Under the pieces are notes generated by a model that saw only the letters and a program-made list of their open reading frames with translations, was not told the DNA's origin and did no database searches. Of a stretch of 64,000 bases of DNA, positions 33,467-42,137 are shown piece after piece (the first letter of the stretch is position 1; each line of letters starts with the position of its first letter). Source of the DNA: Pseudomonas sp. MWU16-30317 (lineage in GTDB: Bacteria > Pseudomonadota > Gammaproteobacteria > Pseudomonadales > Pseudomonadaceae); the NCBI RefSeq assembly GCF_020515695.1, contig NZ_JAIWJA010000005.1, positions 372,001 to 436,000 on the forward strand, given 5' to 3'. A program made the translations under genes and the position numbers.

Positions 33467-35935
33467 ATGAAGCAAAATCGGACACTCGAAAAGCCGCGCC
33501 TGTTGGGTATCGTCTGGCCGTTTATCGCCGTCGTCATCCTCTTGGCCCTGCTGGGGTGCGTAAGCTTGTATGCCTTGTCGGCGGTACGCGGCTACGTTGC
33601 TGGCGAGAGCCTGTGGTCCAAGGGCCAGAAAGATGCCATCTACTATCTGAGCCTGTACGCCGACCACCCCGACGAACAGATCTTCGCCAAGTACCAGCGG
33701 GCGATCGCCATCCCTCAGGGCAGCCACGATCTGCGTGTCGCCCTCGACCAGCCGGTGCCCGACATCGAAAAGGCGCGTCGCGGTCTGGCGCAGGGCGGCA
33801 ATCATACCGATGATTTTGACGGGGTGATCTGGTTCTTTCTCAATTTCCGTCATTTCAGCTACTTCGCCCAGGCCATCGATCTGTGGACCATTGGCGACGG
33901 TTATCTGGTGCAACTCGATCGCGTGGCGCAGCAGATGCACGCCAGCCTGCAGGCGGCGGACGCGACCGTGCAGGACCTGGGCCGCTGGAAGCAGCAGATC
34001 CTCGAAATCAACGACGGCGTGACACCTGCCGCCATGGCCTTCAGCGAGGCGCTGGGCCAGGGCTCGCGGTTCATGCTCAAGTTGCTGGTGGCGGTCAACC
34101 TCGGTACCGCACTGGTGTTGATCGCCCTGGCGTTGTGGCGTACCAGCAAGTTGCTGACCCAGCGCCAGGCGTTCGCGGTGGCGTTGCAGGCTGAAAAGGA
34201 CCGGGCGCAGATTACCCTGGCATCGATCGGCGACGGGGTGATCGCCACCGACGTCGATGGCTCGATCGTCTACATGAACCCGGCGGCCGAGCACTTGACC
34301 CACTGGAACGCTGGCCAGGCCAGCGGATTGCCTTTGGCGGCACTGTTCAATCTACTGGATGAAAACGCCGAGAAAGACGCTTATACCCTCATCGAACGCA
34401 TTTATGGCGGGCAGCTCAATGGCGGCAGCGAGCACGCCAAGCTGATCCAGCGCCTGGACGGCAGTACGGTGTCGGTGACCTTGGTGGGCGCACCGATCAT
34501 GACCGAGGGCAAGATCGGCGGCACGGTGCTGGTGCTGCACGACATGACGCAAGAGCGCCAATACATCGCCAACCTGTCCTGGCAGGCCACCCACGACGCC
34601 CTCACCGGGCTCGCTAACCGTCGCGAATTCGAATACCGCCTAGAGCTGGCCCTCAACGGGCTGATGCGCCAGCCAAGCCGCCACTCGTTGATGTTCCTCG
34701 ATCTCGATCAGTTCAAGCTGGTCAACGACACCAGTGGCCACGCCGCTGGCGATGAACTGCTGCGACACATTTGCGCGTTGCTGCAATCGGGCCTGCGTGA
34801 AGGGGATACCCTGGCGCGACTGGGTGGCGACGAGTTCGGCATTCTCCTGGAGAACTGCCCGCCGGAGACCGCCGAAAAGATCGCCGAAGGCCTGCGCGAA
34901 ACCGTGCAGAACCTGCACTTCGTGTGGAAGACCCGGCCGTTCATGACTTCAGTCAGTATTGGCCTGGTGCACATCACGCAAATGCCGACCAGCCTGGAGG
35001 CTTCGCTGCGGGCCGCCGACATGGCATGTTACATGGCCAAGGAAAAGGGCCGTAATAGGGTGCAGGTCTACCACGCTGACGATACCGAGCTGTCGGTGCG
35101 CTTCGGTGAAATGGCCTGGGTGCAACGCCTGCACATGGCACTGGAAGAGAACCGTTTTTGCCTCTACAGTCAGGAGATCGCCGGTCTTGACCCCTCAGCG
35201 CAACGTGGCGGGCACATTGAGGTACTGTTGCGCCTGCAGGACGAAAACGGTCGAATCATCCTCCCGGACAGCTTCATCCCGGCTGCCGAGCGCTACGGGC
35301 TGATGACCACGCTTGACCGCTGGGTGGTGCAAAACGTCTTCAAGGTCATTGCCCAATGCATCAGCGAAACACCCGTCGACTCGGCGACGCCGTTGGCGCT
35401 GTGTGCGATCAATCTGTCGGGCAGCAGCATCGGCGATGACGAATTCCTTGATTACTTGCAGGAACAGTTCCACCGCTTTTCGATACCACCGAACATGATT
35501 TGCTTCGAGATCACCGAAACCAGCGCCATCGCCAACCTGGGCAGCGCCATTCGTTTCATCAATGAGCTCAAGGCGCTGGGGTGCCAGTTTTCACTCGACG
35601 ATTTCTGCGCTGGCATGTCGTCTTTTGCGTATCTCAAGCACTTGCCGGTGGATTACCTGAAGATCGACGGCAGCTTCGTCAAGGACATGCTCGACGACCC
35701 GATCAACCGCGCCATGGTCGAGGTGATCAACCATATCGGGCACGTGATGGGTAAACGCACCATCGCCGAATTCGTCGAGACACCACTGATTGAACAGGCC
35801 CTGATGGAGATCGGGGTCGATTATGCGCAGGGGTACCTCATCGAGAGGCCTCAGCCTTTTACCTGTGACAGTTTGCGACGGATCGATGAACGCCTCAGGC
35901 CCTTACTTTTCAAGGCACCGGGTACTTTCCGTTGA
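33467..35935 (+). CDS. Membrane PAS-GGDEF-EAL cyclic-di-GMP enzyme
   Basis: 822 residues. Two membrane helices (about 13-36 and 200-222) bracket a periplasmic sensory domain; then a PAS domain (about 245-355), a GGDEF domain with the intact motif GGDEF at 453-457, and an EAL domain whose motif reads EVL (585-587) with downstream NLSGSS, EITE, LDDFCAG, KIDGSFV and AEFVET elements. Both diguanylate cyclase and phosphodiesterase activities are possible; the loop-6 motif is DDFCAG rather than DDFGTG, which may affect activity. It probably senses a periplasmic signal and changes c-di-GMP. ATG 33467 is the family-consistent start. Confidence 0.9.
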   Translation: MKQNRTLEKPRLLGIVWPFIAVVILLALLGCVSLYALSAVRGYVAGESLWSKGQKDAIYYLSLYADHPDEQIFAKYQRAIAIPQGSHDLRVALDQPVPDIEKARRGLAQGGNHTDDFDGVIWFFLNFRHFSYFAQAIDLWTIGDGYLVQLDRVAQQMHASLQAADATVQDLGRWKQQILEINDGVTPAAMAFSEALGQGSRFMLKLLVAVNLGTALVLIALALWRTSKLLTQRQAFAVALQAEKDRAQITLASIGDGVIATDVDGSIVYMNPAAEHLTHWNAGQASGLPLAALFNLLDENAEKDAYTLIERIYGGQLNGGSEHAKLIQRLDGSTVSVTLVGAPIMTEGKIGGTVLVLHDMTQERQYIANLSWQATHDALTGLANRREFEYRLELALNGLMRQPSRHSLMFLDLDQFKLVNDTSGHAAGDELLRHICALLQSGLREGDTLARLGGDEFGILLENCPPETAEKIAEGLRETVQNLHFVWKTRPFMTSVSIGLVHITQMPTSLEASLRAADMACYMAKEKGRNRVQVYHADDTELSVRFGEMAWVQRLHMALEENRFCLYSQEIAGLDPSAQRGGHIEVLLRLQDENGRIILPDSFIPAAERYGLMTTLDRWVVQNVFKVIAQCISETPVDSATPLALCAINLSGSSIGDDEFLDYLQEQFHRFSIPPNMICFEITETSAIANLGSAIRFINELKALGCQFSLDDFCAGMSSFAYLKHLPVDYLKIDGSFVKDMLDDPINRAMVEVINHIGHVMGKRTIAEFVETPLIEQALMEIGVDYAQGYLIERPQPFTCDSLRRIDERLRPLLFKAPGTFR

Positions 35936-35980
35936 AGACTGCCACAGCGCGGTTTTTTACCAACGGAAAGGAAAGTGTCG

Positions 35981-36781
35981 ATGAACGAGGTCTTTGAAGG
36001 TTTCACCAGAACCGGCCCACTCATGGAAGCCGCGAGCTACCCGGTGTGGGCGCAGCAGCTGATCAGCGATTGCGCACCGAGCAAACGCCGGGTGGTCGAG
36101 CATGAGCTGTACAGGCGCATGCGCGATAACACCCTGAGCCCCAGAACGATGCGCCAGTACCTGATCGGTGGCTGGCCGGTAGTCGAGCAATTCGCCTTGT
36201 ACATGGCGCAAAACCTGACCAAGACGCGCTTTGCCCGTCATCAGGGTGAGGACATGGCGCGTCGCTGGCTCATGCGCAACATCCGCGTCGAACTCAATCA
36301 CGCCGATTACTGGGTGCATTGGGCCAACGCCCACGGGGTCAGCCTGGAGGATCTGCAGGCGCAGAAGGTCTCGCCGCAACTGCATGCGCTGAGTCACTGG
36401 TGCTGGCAGAGCTGTTCGACCGATCCGTTGATGATCGCCATGGCCGCCACCAACTACGCTATCGAAGGGGCGACCGGAGAGTGGGCGGCGATCGTCTGTA
36501 GCCAGGACACCTATGCCAATGCCTTCCCGGAAGAGGGCCGCAAGCGCGCCATGAAGTGGCTGAAGATGCACGCCCAGTACGACGATGCCCACCCGTGGGA
36601 AGCCCTGGAAATCGTCTGCACCCTGGCGGGCCCCAACCCGTCGCGGATCATCCAGGCGGATATCCGCAAAGCTGTGTGCAAGAGCTATGACTACATGTTT
36701 TTGTTTCTGGAGCACTGCATGGAGATCGAGCACGGCGGCACGAAGGAGGCTGCGGCGAAGCTTCAGCCTAGTTATGCCTGA
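35981..36781 (+). CDS. undA: UndA-type non-heme iron oxidase (1-undecene synthase); TenA-like fold
   Basis: 266 residues, heme-oxygenase-like helical fold, often labelled TenA. The metal ligands of UndA of P. protegens Pf-5 (reported as E101, H104, H194, also E159) fall with a constant offset of three: E104 and H107 in VELNHADYW, E162 in YAIEGATGEW, and H197 in KMHAQYDDAH, where D201 and H204 complete the H-x3-D-x2-H pattern of di-metal oxidases of this fold. UndA converts lauric acid to the volatile 1-undecene using O2. ATG 35981 has AAGGAA seven bases before. TenA thiaminase is less likely, since this ligand set is not expected there; enzyme assays are not possible from sequence. Confidence 0.8.
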   Translation: MNEVFEGFTRTGPLMEAASYPVWAQQLISDCAPSKRRVVEHELYRRMRDNTLSPRTMRQYLIGGWPVVEQFALYMAQNLTKTRFARHQGEDMARRWLMRNIRVELNHADYWVHWANAHGVSLEDLQAQKVSPQLHALSHWCWQSCSTDPLMIAMAATNYAIEGATGEWAAIVCSQDTYANAFPEEGRKRAMKWLKMHAQYDDAHPWEALEIVCTLAGPNPSRIIQADIRKAVCKSYDYMFLFLEHCMEIEHGGTKEAAAKLQPSYA

Positions 36782-36865
36782 AATCCCGCGGTCTGCAGGC
36801 TCGGCTTATGCGCCGCCGAACGCGCAACCTTACTCCCACGGGTGTTTATCGCAGGATCTGCCAAC

Positions 36866-36900
36866 ACTGTGGAAGCGAAGCTTGCGCGCGAAGAGGCCCG
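36866..36900. repeat. Single degenerate REP-like arm
   Basis: ACACTGTGGAAGCGAAGCTTGCGCGCGAAGAG is a diverged single arm between undA and yciK; a possible opposing TACTCCCACGGG lies near 36831. Convergent intergenic DNA; nothing else seen. Confidence 0.45.
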
Positions 36901-36924
36901 CCAGATCACCCATGACTGACTGAA

Positions 36925-37665
36925 CTACTGCGCATTGAAAGCCTGGCCGGACACCCCGGCGCTGTCGGGCCCCAGCAGGTACAGATACACCGGCATGATC
37001 GCTTGCGGGCTCGGGTTGTTGCTCGGGTCCTCCGCGGGATAAGCCTGCGCGCGCATATCGGTCCGGGTCGCGCCCGGGTTGATGCTGTTGGCGCGTACCG
37101 ACGCGACACCCTGCAATTCGTCGGCGAGGGTCTGCATCAGGCCCTCGGTGGCAAACTTCGATACTCCATACGCGCCCCAGTAGGCCCGCCCCTTGCGGCC
37201 GACGCTGCTGGAAGTGAACACCACCGAGCCGTCCTGCGAGCGCTTGAGCAAGGGCAGCAGCGCGCTGGTGAGCATGAACATGGCATTGACGTTGACCTGC
37301 ATCACCTCCATGAATTGTGCACCACCCAACTGCTCGAGCGGTGTGCGCGGGCCAATGATCGAGGCGTTGTGCAGCAAGCCGTCGAGGTGGCCGAATTCGG
37401 TTTCAAGCATCGATGCCAGGGCCTGGTACTGGTCGGGCTGCGCCGTGGCCAGGTCGAACGGGATCAGCGCCGGGCGCGGATAGCCAGCGGCTTCGATCTG
37501 ATCGTACACAGCGCTCAGACGCGATTCGGTCTTGCCCAGCAACAGCACCGTGGCGCCATGGGCTGCAAAGCTCAACGCCGCTGCTGCGCCGATACCGCGC
37601 CCGGCACCGGTGACCAGGATGATGCGGCCTTTGAGCAGGTGAGGGCGGGGGGTGTAGTCGAACAT
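36925..37665 (-). CDS. YciK-family short-chain dehydrogenase
   Basis: 246 residues, Rossmann fold with TGAGRGIGAA as the NAD(P)-binding loop, HNASIIG, and the catalytic Tyr/Lys pair in YWGAYGVSKFA, plus the SDR Ser in TSSSVGRKG. YciK (also known as a SDR near ubiG/mupP in Pseudomonas) has no established substrate. The start at 37665 is a family-length ATG; an upstream ATG 14 codons earlier would add residues unlike relatives. It follows mupP on the same strand, a REP pair between them. Confidence 0.85.
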   Translation of the reverse strand: MFDYTPRPHLLKGRIILVTGAGRGIGAAAALSFAAHGATVLLLGKTESRLSAVYDQIEAAGYPRPALIPFDLATAQPDQYQALASMLETEFGHLDGLLHNASIIGPRTPLEQLGGAQFMEVMQVNVNAMFMLTSALLPLLKRSQDGSVVFTSSSVGRKGRAYWGAYGVSKFATEGLMQTLADELQGVASVRANSINPGATRTDMRAQAYPAEDPSNNPSPQAIMPVYLYLLGPDSAGVSGQAFNAQ

Positions 37666-37711
37666 GGGGATTCCTCTCGTGATTACGCCCGCCAAGCGCG
37701 TCCGCAAAATC

Positions 37712-37790
37712 CCTGCGGGAGCAGGCTCTGCCCCCGGGTTCTTGTGGCGTCATTGCGGGCCTCTTCCTGGGCAGAGCCCAGTCCCACAGG
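37712..37790. repeat. REP-like inverted pair
   Basis: Arms CCTGCGGGAGCAGGCTCTGCC and GGGCAGAGCCCAGTCCCACAGG between mupP and yciK. Confidence 0.8.
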
Positions 37791-37815
37791 GTCAGCGGCC
37801 TACCGGGCGGCGTTA

Positions 37816-38487
37816 TCAACAGCCACACACCGCCTGATCCAGCAGCGCGCGCAGCTCCAGCGGGTGATCCACTACCGCATCGGCGCCCCAGTGGTTGGGG
37901 TTGTCGTCCGGATGGATGTAGCCGTAGCGCACGGCCACGGTCTTGGTCCCGGCATCGCGGCCCGACTCGATATCGCGCAGATCATCGCCCACGAACAGCA
38001 CGGCGGCCGGGTCCAGGTTCAGCTGCTTGCAGGCCAGCAGCAGGGGCTCTGGGTCCGGCTTGCTGCGGGTCACATGATCCGGGCAGATCAGCACCGCAGA
38101 GCGTTCGGCCAGGCCCAGTTGCTGCATGATCGGCTCGGCGAAGCGCACCGGCTTGTTGGTGACCACGCCCCAGATCAGCCCGCCTTTTTCGATATCGGCG
38201 AGCAATTCGGCCATGCCGTCATACAGGTGGCTGTGCACTGCGCAGCCCACCTGATAGCGCTCCAGGAACTCCAGGCGCAAGGCTTCGAACTCGGGCGCAT
38301 CAGCGCTGATCTCGAAGCTGGCGCAGACCATTGCCTTGGCCCCGCCCGAGACCACATCGCGGATCAGTTTATCGGCGATCGGCGCCAGCCCGCGCTCGGC
38401 ACGCATGGCCTGGCAGATGGCGATGAAATCCGGCGCGGTGTCGAGCAGCGTGCCGTCCATGTCGAATAAAACCGCTCGTAACCGCAT
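37816..38487 (-). CDS. mupP: N-acetylmuramic acid 6-phosphate phosphatase MupP
   Basis: 223-residue HAD phosphatase with the nucleophile motif FDMDGTLLDT at residues 7-16, the motif II/III pair (VVTNKP, KPDPEPLLLA) and FVGDDLRDIESG. MupP feeds the Pseudomonas cell-wall recycling shortcut (MurNAc-6P to MurNAc, then AmgK and MurU to UDP-MurNAc), and contributes to intrinsic fosfomycin resistance. Family identification rests on its position between ubiG and yciK as in P. putida; phosphoglycolate phosphatase is the fallback annotation. It begins 5 bp after ubiG ends. Confidence 0.87.
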   Translation of the reverse strand: MRLRAVLFDMDGTLLDTAPDFIAICQAMRAERGLAPIADKLIRDVVSGGAKAMVCASFEISADAPEFEALRLEFLERYQVGCAVHSHLYDGMAELLADIEKGGLIWGVVTNKPVRFAEPIMQQLGLAERSAVLICPDHVTRSKPDPEPLLLACKQLNLDPAAVLFVGDDLRDIESGRDAGTKTVAVRYGYIHPDDNPNHWGADAVVDHPLELRALLDQAVCGC

Positions 38488-38492
38488 GCCGC

Positions 38493-39191
38493 TTACTCCT
38501 CGCGCAGAGTCTGGATCATGTAGTTGACGTCGACATCGGACGCCAGCTTGTAATGCTTGGTCAGGGGATTGTAGGTCAGGCCGATGATGTCCTTGACCTG
38601 CAGGCCGGCTTGACGGCTCCAGGCACCCAGCTCCGAAGGGCGGATGAATTTCTTGAAGTCGTGGGTGCCGCGCGGCAGCAGCTTGAGGACATATTCAGCG
38701 CCGAGGATCATCAGCGCGTAGGCCTTGGGATTGCGGTTGATGGTGGAGAAGAACACCTGGCCGCCGGGCTTGACCATAGCGCAGCAGGCGCGGATCACCG
38801 AGGAAGGGTCGGGCACGTGCTCGAGCATTTCGAGGCAGGTGACCACATCGAACTGCGCCGGCATCTCTTCGGCCAGGGCTTCGGCGGTGATCTGTCGGTA
38901 TTCGACGGTCACACCCGACTCCAGCTGATGCAGCTGGGCCACGGCCAGCGGCGCTTCGCCCATGTCGATGCCCATGACCGTGGCACCGCGCAGGGCCATG
39001 GCTTCACTGAGGATACCGCCGCCGCAGCCCACATCCAGGACCTTCTTGCCGGCCAGCTTGACCCGTTCGTCGATCCAGTTGACGCGCAACGGGTTGATAT
39101 CGTGCAGCGGCTTGAACTCGCTCTCGCGGTCCCACCAGCGATGGGCCAGGGCCTCGAATTTGGCGATTTCTGCGGTGTCGACGTTGCTCAT
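38493..39191 (-). CDS. ubiG: 3-demethylubiquinone / polyprenyl-dihydroxyphenyl methyltransferase UbiG
   Basis: 232 residues, class I SAM-dependent methyltransferase with motif I VLDVGCGGGILSEAMA, a EALAHRWWDRESEFKPLHDINPLR N-terminal helix typical of UbiG and CLEMLEHVPDPSSVI. It catalyses both O-methylations of ubiquinone biosynthesis. It is immediately followed by mupP. Between ubiG and mtaD lie 48 bp; they are on the same strand and may share a transcript. Confidence 0.93.
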   Translation of the reverse strand: MSNVDTAEIAKFEALAHRWWDRESEFKPLHDINPLRVNWIDERVKLAGKKVLDVGCGGGILSEAMALRGATVMGIDMGEAPLAVAQLHQLESGVTVEYRQITAEALAEEMPAQFDVVTCLEMLEHVPDPSSVIRACCAMVKPGGQVFFSTINRNPKAYALMILGAEYVLKLLPRGTHDFKKFIRPSELGAWSRQAGLQVKDIIGLTYNPLTKHYKLASDVDVNYMIQTLREE

Positions 39192-39239
39192 GTGTATTCC
39201 TCTAAAGCTTGAAAATTCGTGGCGGAACGCGCGCCCTCG

Positions 39240-40580
39240 TTACTGGGGCGGCCGTGATGAATCTTTGATGCGTTTCCCCCATTGCACCGCGCAGGCGTGC
39301 AGGCGGCCTTCGTCCAGGCTGGTCAGGCGCCGATCATCGAGCAATTGCCGGCCCTCCACCCAAACGTGGCGCACGCAGTGGCGGCCACTGGCATAAATCA
39401 GTTGCGAAACCGGGTCGTAGATCGGCTGCTGCGCCAGGCCAGACAGGTCGAAAGCGGTGATGTCTGCGGCCTTGCCCAATTCCAGCGAGCCGATGTGTTC
39501 TTCCAGGCCCATGGCCCGGGCCCCATTTAGCGTAGCCATGCGCAAGGCGCGGTGGGCATCCAATGCAGTGGCGGAGCCGGCCACGGCCTTGGCCAGCAGC
39601 GCGGCGGTGCGGGTTTCGCCGAGCAGGTCGAGGTCGTTGTTGCTGGCCGCGCCATCGGTGCCGATCGCCACATTGACGCCGGCCTGCCAGAGCCGCTCTA
39701 CCGGGCAGAAGCCGCTGGCCAGCTTGAGATTGGACTCGGGGCAATGCACCACGCTGCAATTGTGTTCGACCAGCAGGGCGATGTCCGCATCGGTGATCTG
39801 AGTCATGTGCACGGCCTGGAAGCGTGGGCCCAGCAAGCCCGCGCGGGCAAGACGAGCCAGGGGGCGTTCGCCAGTCTGCTCCACGCCCTGTTGCACTTCG
39901 AAGGCGGTTTCGTGCACATGCATATGAATGGCCGCGTCCATTTCGTCAGCCAGCACACGGATTTTCTGCAGATTCTCGTCGTTGACGGTGTAGGGCGCAT
40001 GGGGGCCAAAGGCAATGCTGATGCGCGGGTGATGGCGCATCTCGCCAAAAAGCTCGACTCCCTGATGCAGTGCTTCGTCCGTGGTGCGCGCACCCGGGAT
40101 CTCGAAGTCGAGCACCGGCACGGTGATCTGCGCGCGCATGCCGCTGAGGTTAACCCGTTCGCAAGCCACCCACGGATAGAAGTACATGTCCGAGAAGCAG
40201 GTGATACCGCCCTGCAACTGCTCGGCGATGGCCAGGTCGGTACCGTCGGCGACGAAGCTTTCGTCGACCCAGCGGCCTTCAGCGGGCCAGATGTGGTGTT
40301 CGAGCCAGGTCATCAGCGGCAGGTCGTCGGCCATGCCGCGGAACAGCGTCATCGCCGCGTGGCCGTGGGCGTTGATCAGGCCGGGGCTGAGCAGCATGCC
40401 GGGCAGTTCGCGAACCTCGGCAGCCGTTTGCCGCAGGGCTTCTTCGCGGGGGCCGATAAACGCGATGCGGCCATCGCGGATGCCCAGGCCGTGATCATGC
40501 AGCACGACCCCGGCCGGCTCGACGGGCACCAGCCAGCTTGGCAGGAGCAACAAGTCGAGAGGGGCGGCGCGGTTGGGCAT
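39240..40580 (-). CDS. mtaD: 5'-methylthioadenosine deaminase (amidohydrolase)
   Basis: 446 residues of the TRZ/ATZ amidohydrolase family. Metal ligands are visible in LINAHGHAAMTLFRG (HxH), HMHVHETAFE, and the Asp of GTDGAASNNDLDL. In P. aeruginosa the same gene (PA3170, beside mtnA) deaminates methylthioadenosine to methylthioinosine. The start at 40580 (MPNRAAPLDLL) is chosen because a longer frame would run through the divergent mtnA gene. The promoter regions of mtaD and mtnA share 108 bp. Confidence 0.85.
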   Translation of the reverse strand: MPNRAAPLDLLLLPSWLVPVEPAGVVLHDHGLGIRDGRIAFIGPREEALRQTAAEVRELPGMLLSPGLINAHGHAAMTLFRGMADDLPLMTWLEHHIWPAEGRWVDESFVADGTDLAIAEQLQGGITCFSDMYFYPWVACERVNLSGMRAQITVPVLDFEIPGARTTDEALHQGVELFGEMRHHPRISIAFGPHAPYTVNDENLQKIRVLADEMDAAIHMHVHETAFEVQQGVEQTGERPLARLARAGLLGPRFQAVHMTQITDADIALLVEHNCSVVHCPESNLKLASGFCPVERLWQAGVNVAIGTDGAASNNDLDLLGETRTAALLAKAVAGSATALDAHRALRMATLNGARAMGLEEHIGSLELGKAADITAFDLSGLAQQPIYDPVSQLIYASGRHCVRHVWVEGRQLLDDRRLTSLDEGRLHACAVQWGKRIKDSSRPPQ

Positions 40581-40688
40581 GGTCAGGTTTCCGAGGCTTT
40601 TGATCGATGATGGCGAAGTATACCCGAGCGTCTGCGACGGGGGCTCGCTATAATCGACCGCTTTTGATGTCCGAGTACGGGGTGTGGC

Positions 40689-41759
40689 ATGCGCGATCGA
40701 CTGTTGGCTGCAGAGAAAGTAAAAGCCATCGATTGGCGGGACGGCGCCTTGTACCTGCTCGATCAACGGGTCTTGCCGTTCCAGCAGACCTGGCTGCGCT
40801 ACGACGACGCGCGGGCCGTGGCCGAGGCAATTCGCTCGATGGTGGTGCGCGGCGCCCCGGCCATCGCCATCAGCGCGGCCTATGGCCTGGTCCTCAGTGC
40901 CCGTCGGCACCTGGCTGCCGGCGGCGACTGGCAGGCAGCGCTGAAGCAGGATTTCGCCGTACTTTTGCGTGCGCGCCCGACTGGCGCCAATCTGTCGTGG
41001 GCCCTGAATCGCCTGCGTGAACGCCTGGAGCGCTTGCGCCCTCAGGAGGATCCGCTGGCCGTGCTCGAAGCCGAAGCCATCACCCTCCATGAGAGCGACC
41101 GCGAAGCCAACCTGACCATGGCCCAATTGGGCGTCGACCTGATTCGCCGCCATCAGGGCAATGTGCAGGCATTGCTGACCCACGGCAATACCGGCGCTTT
41201 GGCCACGGGCGGTTTCGGTACAGCGCTGGGTGTGATTCGTGGCGCCTGGCTGGAAGGCATGGTCGAACGCGTGTACGCCGGCGAGACCCGACCCTGGCTG
41301 CAGGGCTCGCGGCTGACGGCCTGGGAGCTCGCCAACGAGGGCATCCCAGTGACCATCAATGCCGACTCCGCGGCGGCGCACCTGATGAAAACCAAGGGCA
41401 TCACCTGGGTTATCGTCGGTGCCGACCGCATTACCGCCAATGGCGACGTGGCCAGCAAGATCGGCACCTACCACCTGGCGGTCGCGGCGATGCACCACGG
41501 CGTGCGGTTCATGGTGGTCGCGCCGAGTTCGAGCATCGACATGAGCCTGGCCAGTGGCGAGGATATTTTGCTCGAAGAGCGCGATACCCGCGAGTTGCTG
41601 GATATCGGCGGGCAAACCCTTGACCTGGACGCCATCAACCCGGTGTTCGACGTGACCCCAGCGGATTTGATCGATGTCATCGTCACCGAGAAAGGGATCG
41701 TCGAACGGCCGGATACGGCGAAGTTGACGCAGTTGATGTGTCGCAAGCGGTTGCACTGA
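40689..41759 (+). CDS. mtnA: Methylthioribose-1-phosphate isomerase (Cys-to-Gly at active-site motif)
   Basis: 356 residues of the eIF2B-like sugar isomerase family; it converts methylthioribose-1-phosphate to methylthioribulose-1-phosphate in methionine salvage. The motif RGAPAIAISAAYGL, the Asp-containing GADRITANGD and EGIPVTINADSA are present. The usual LTHCNTGxLAT motif, whose Cys (Cys160 in B. subtilis MtnA) is described as catalytic, reads LTHGNTGALAT with Gly166. Whether that is general in Pseudomonas I cannot say. Divergent from mtaD. Confidence 0.87.
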   Translation: MRDRLLAAEKVKAIDWRDGALYLLDQRVLPFQQTWLRYDDARAVAEAIRSMVVRGAPAIAISAAYGLVLSARRHLAAGGDWQAALKQDFAVLLRARPTGANLSWALNRLRERLERLRPQEDPLAVLEAEAITLHESDREANLTMAQLGVDLIRRHQGNVQALLTHGNTGALATGGFGTALGVIRGAWLEGMVERVYAGETRPWLQGSRLTAWELANEGIPVTINADSAAAHLMKTKGITWVIVGADRITANGDVASKIGTYHLAVAAMHHGVRFMVVAPSSSIDMSLASGEDILLEERDTRELLDIGGQTLDLDAINPVFDVTPADLIDVIVTEKGIVERPDTAKLTQLMCRKRLH

Positions 41760-42137
41760 TAGTGCTGAAATCGCCAAAAGCTTCGCGGCACAGCCTGCTG
41801 CAACAGGTGGGTTGTGCAGCTTTTCCATTTAGCCGCGCGTAAATACATATTGAGCGCAGGCCAAAACAGCACCAAAGCCCCTCAGAGCCGCCTCAGGCTC
41901 ATTGCTCCACCGATTAATGGGAAACCAAGCCCTCTGGGGGATAGGTGCCTGGCGGCGATTGTGATACCATCCGGCGGTTTACGGGACCGCTCCAACGAGC
42001 CGTGTCGCGTGCCCAGTTGCAGGGCATAACGTATTGATTTGTCGTAAGTCGTTGCATGGCACCGGTCTGCAGCGGCAAGCCTTGCGCGTCCCATGAGGTC
42101 AGCGCGGGTTTCACCAGAAAAAGGAATCAGGCTTCTC
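41760..42137 (+). promoter_or_regulatory. gyrA upstream region with possible gyrA RNA motif
   Basis: 378 bp with no gene. A half REP (GCTTCGCGGCACAGCCTGCTGC) is at 41777-41805. The last ~165 bp can fold: GCCC-AGTTGCA-GGGC near 42011 and a region of paired GCGCG/CGCGC runs near the start codon. A conserved structured element of Pseudomonas called the gyrA RNA motif lies in the gyrA 5' UTR in this position; I cannot verify a match to its covariance model, so identification is tentative. Confidence 0.35.

Noticed and set aside
35981..36781. Annotation as TenA thiaminase or regulator
   Set aside because: Metal ligand pattern matches UndA; a DNA-binding or thiaminase function is not supported.
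40581..41828. Possible N-terminal extension of mtaD
   Set aside because: It would lie antisense to mtnA and adds about 416 residues unlike any amidohydrolase.
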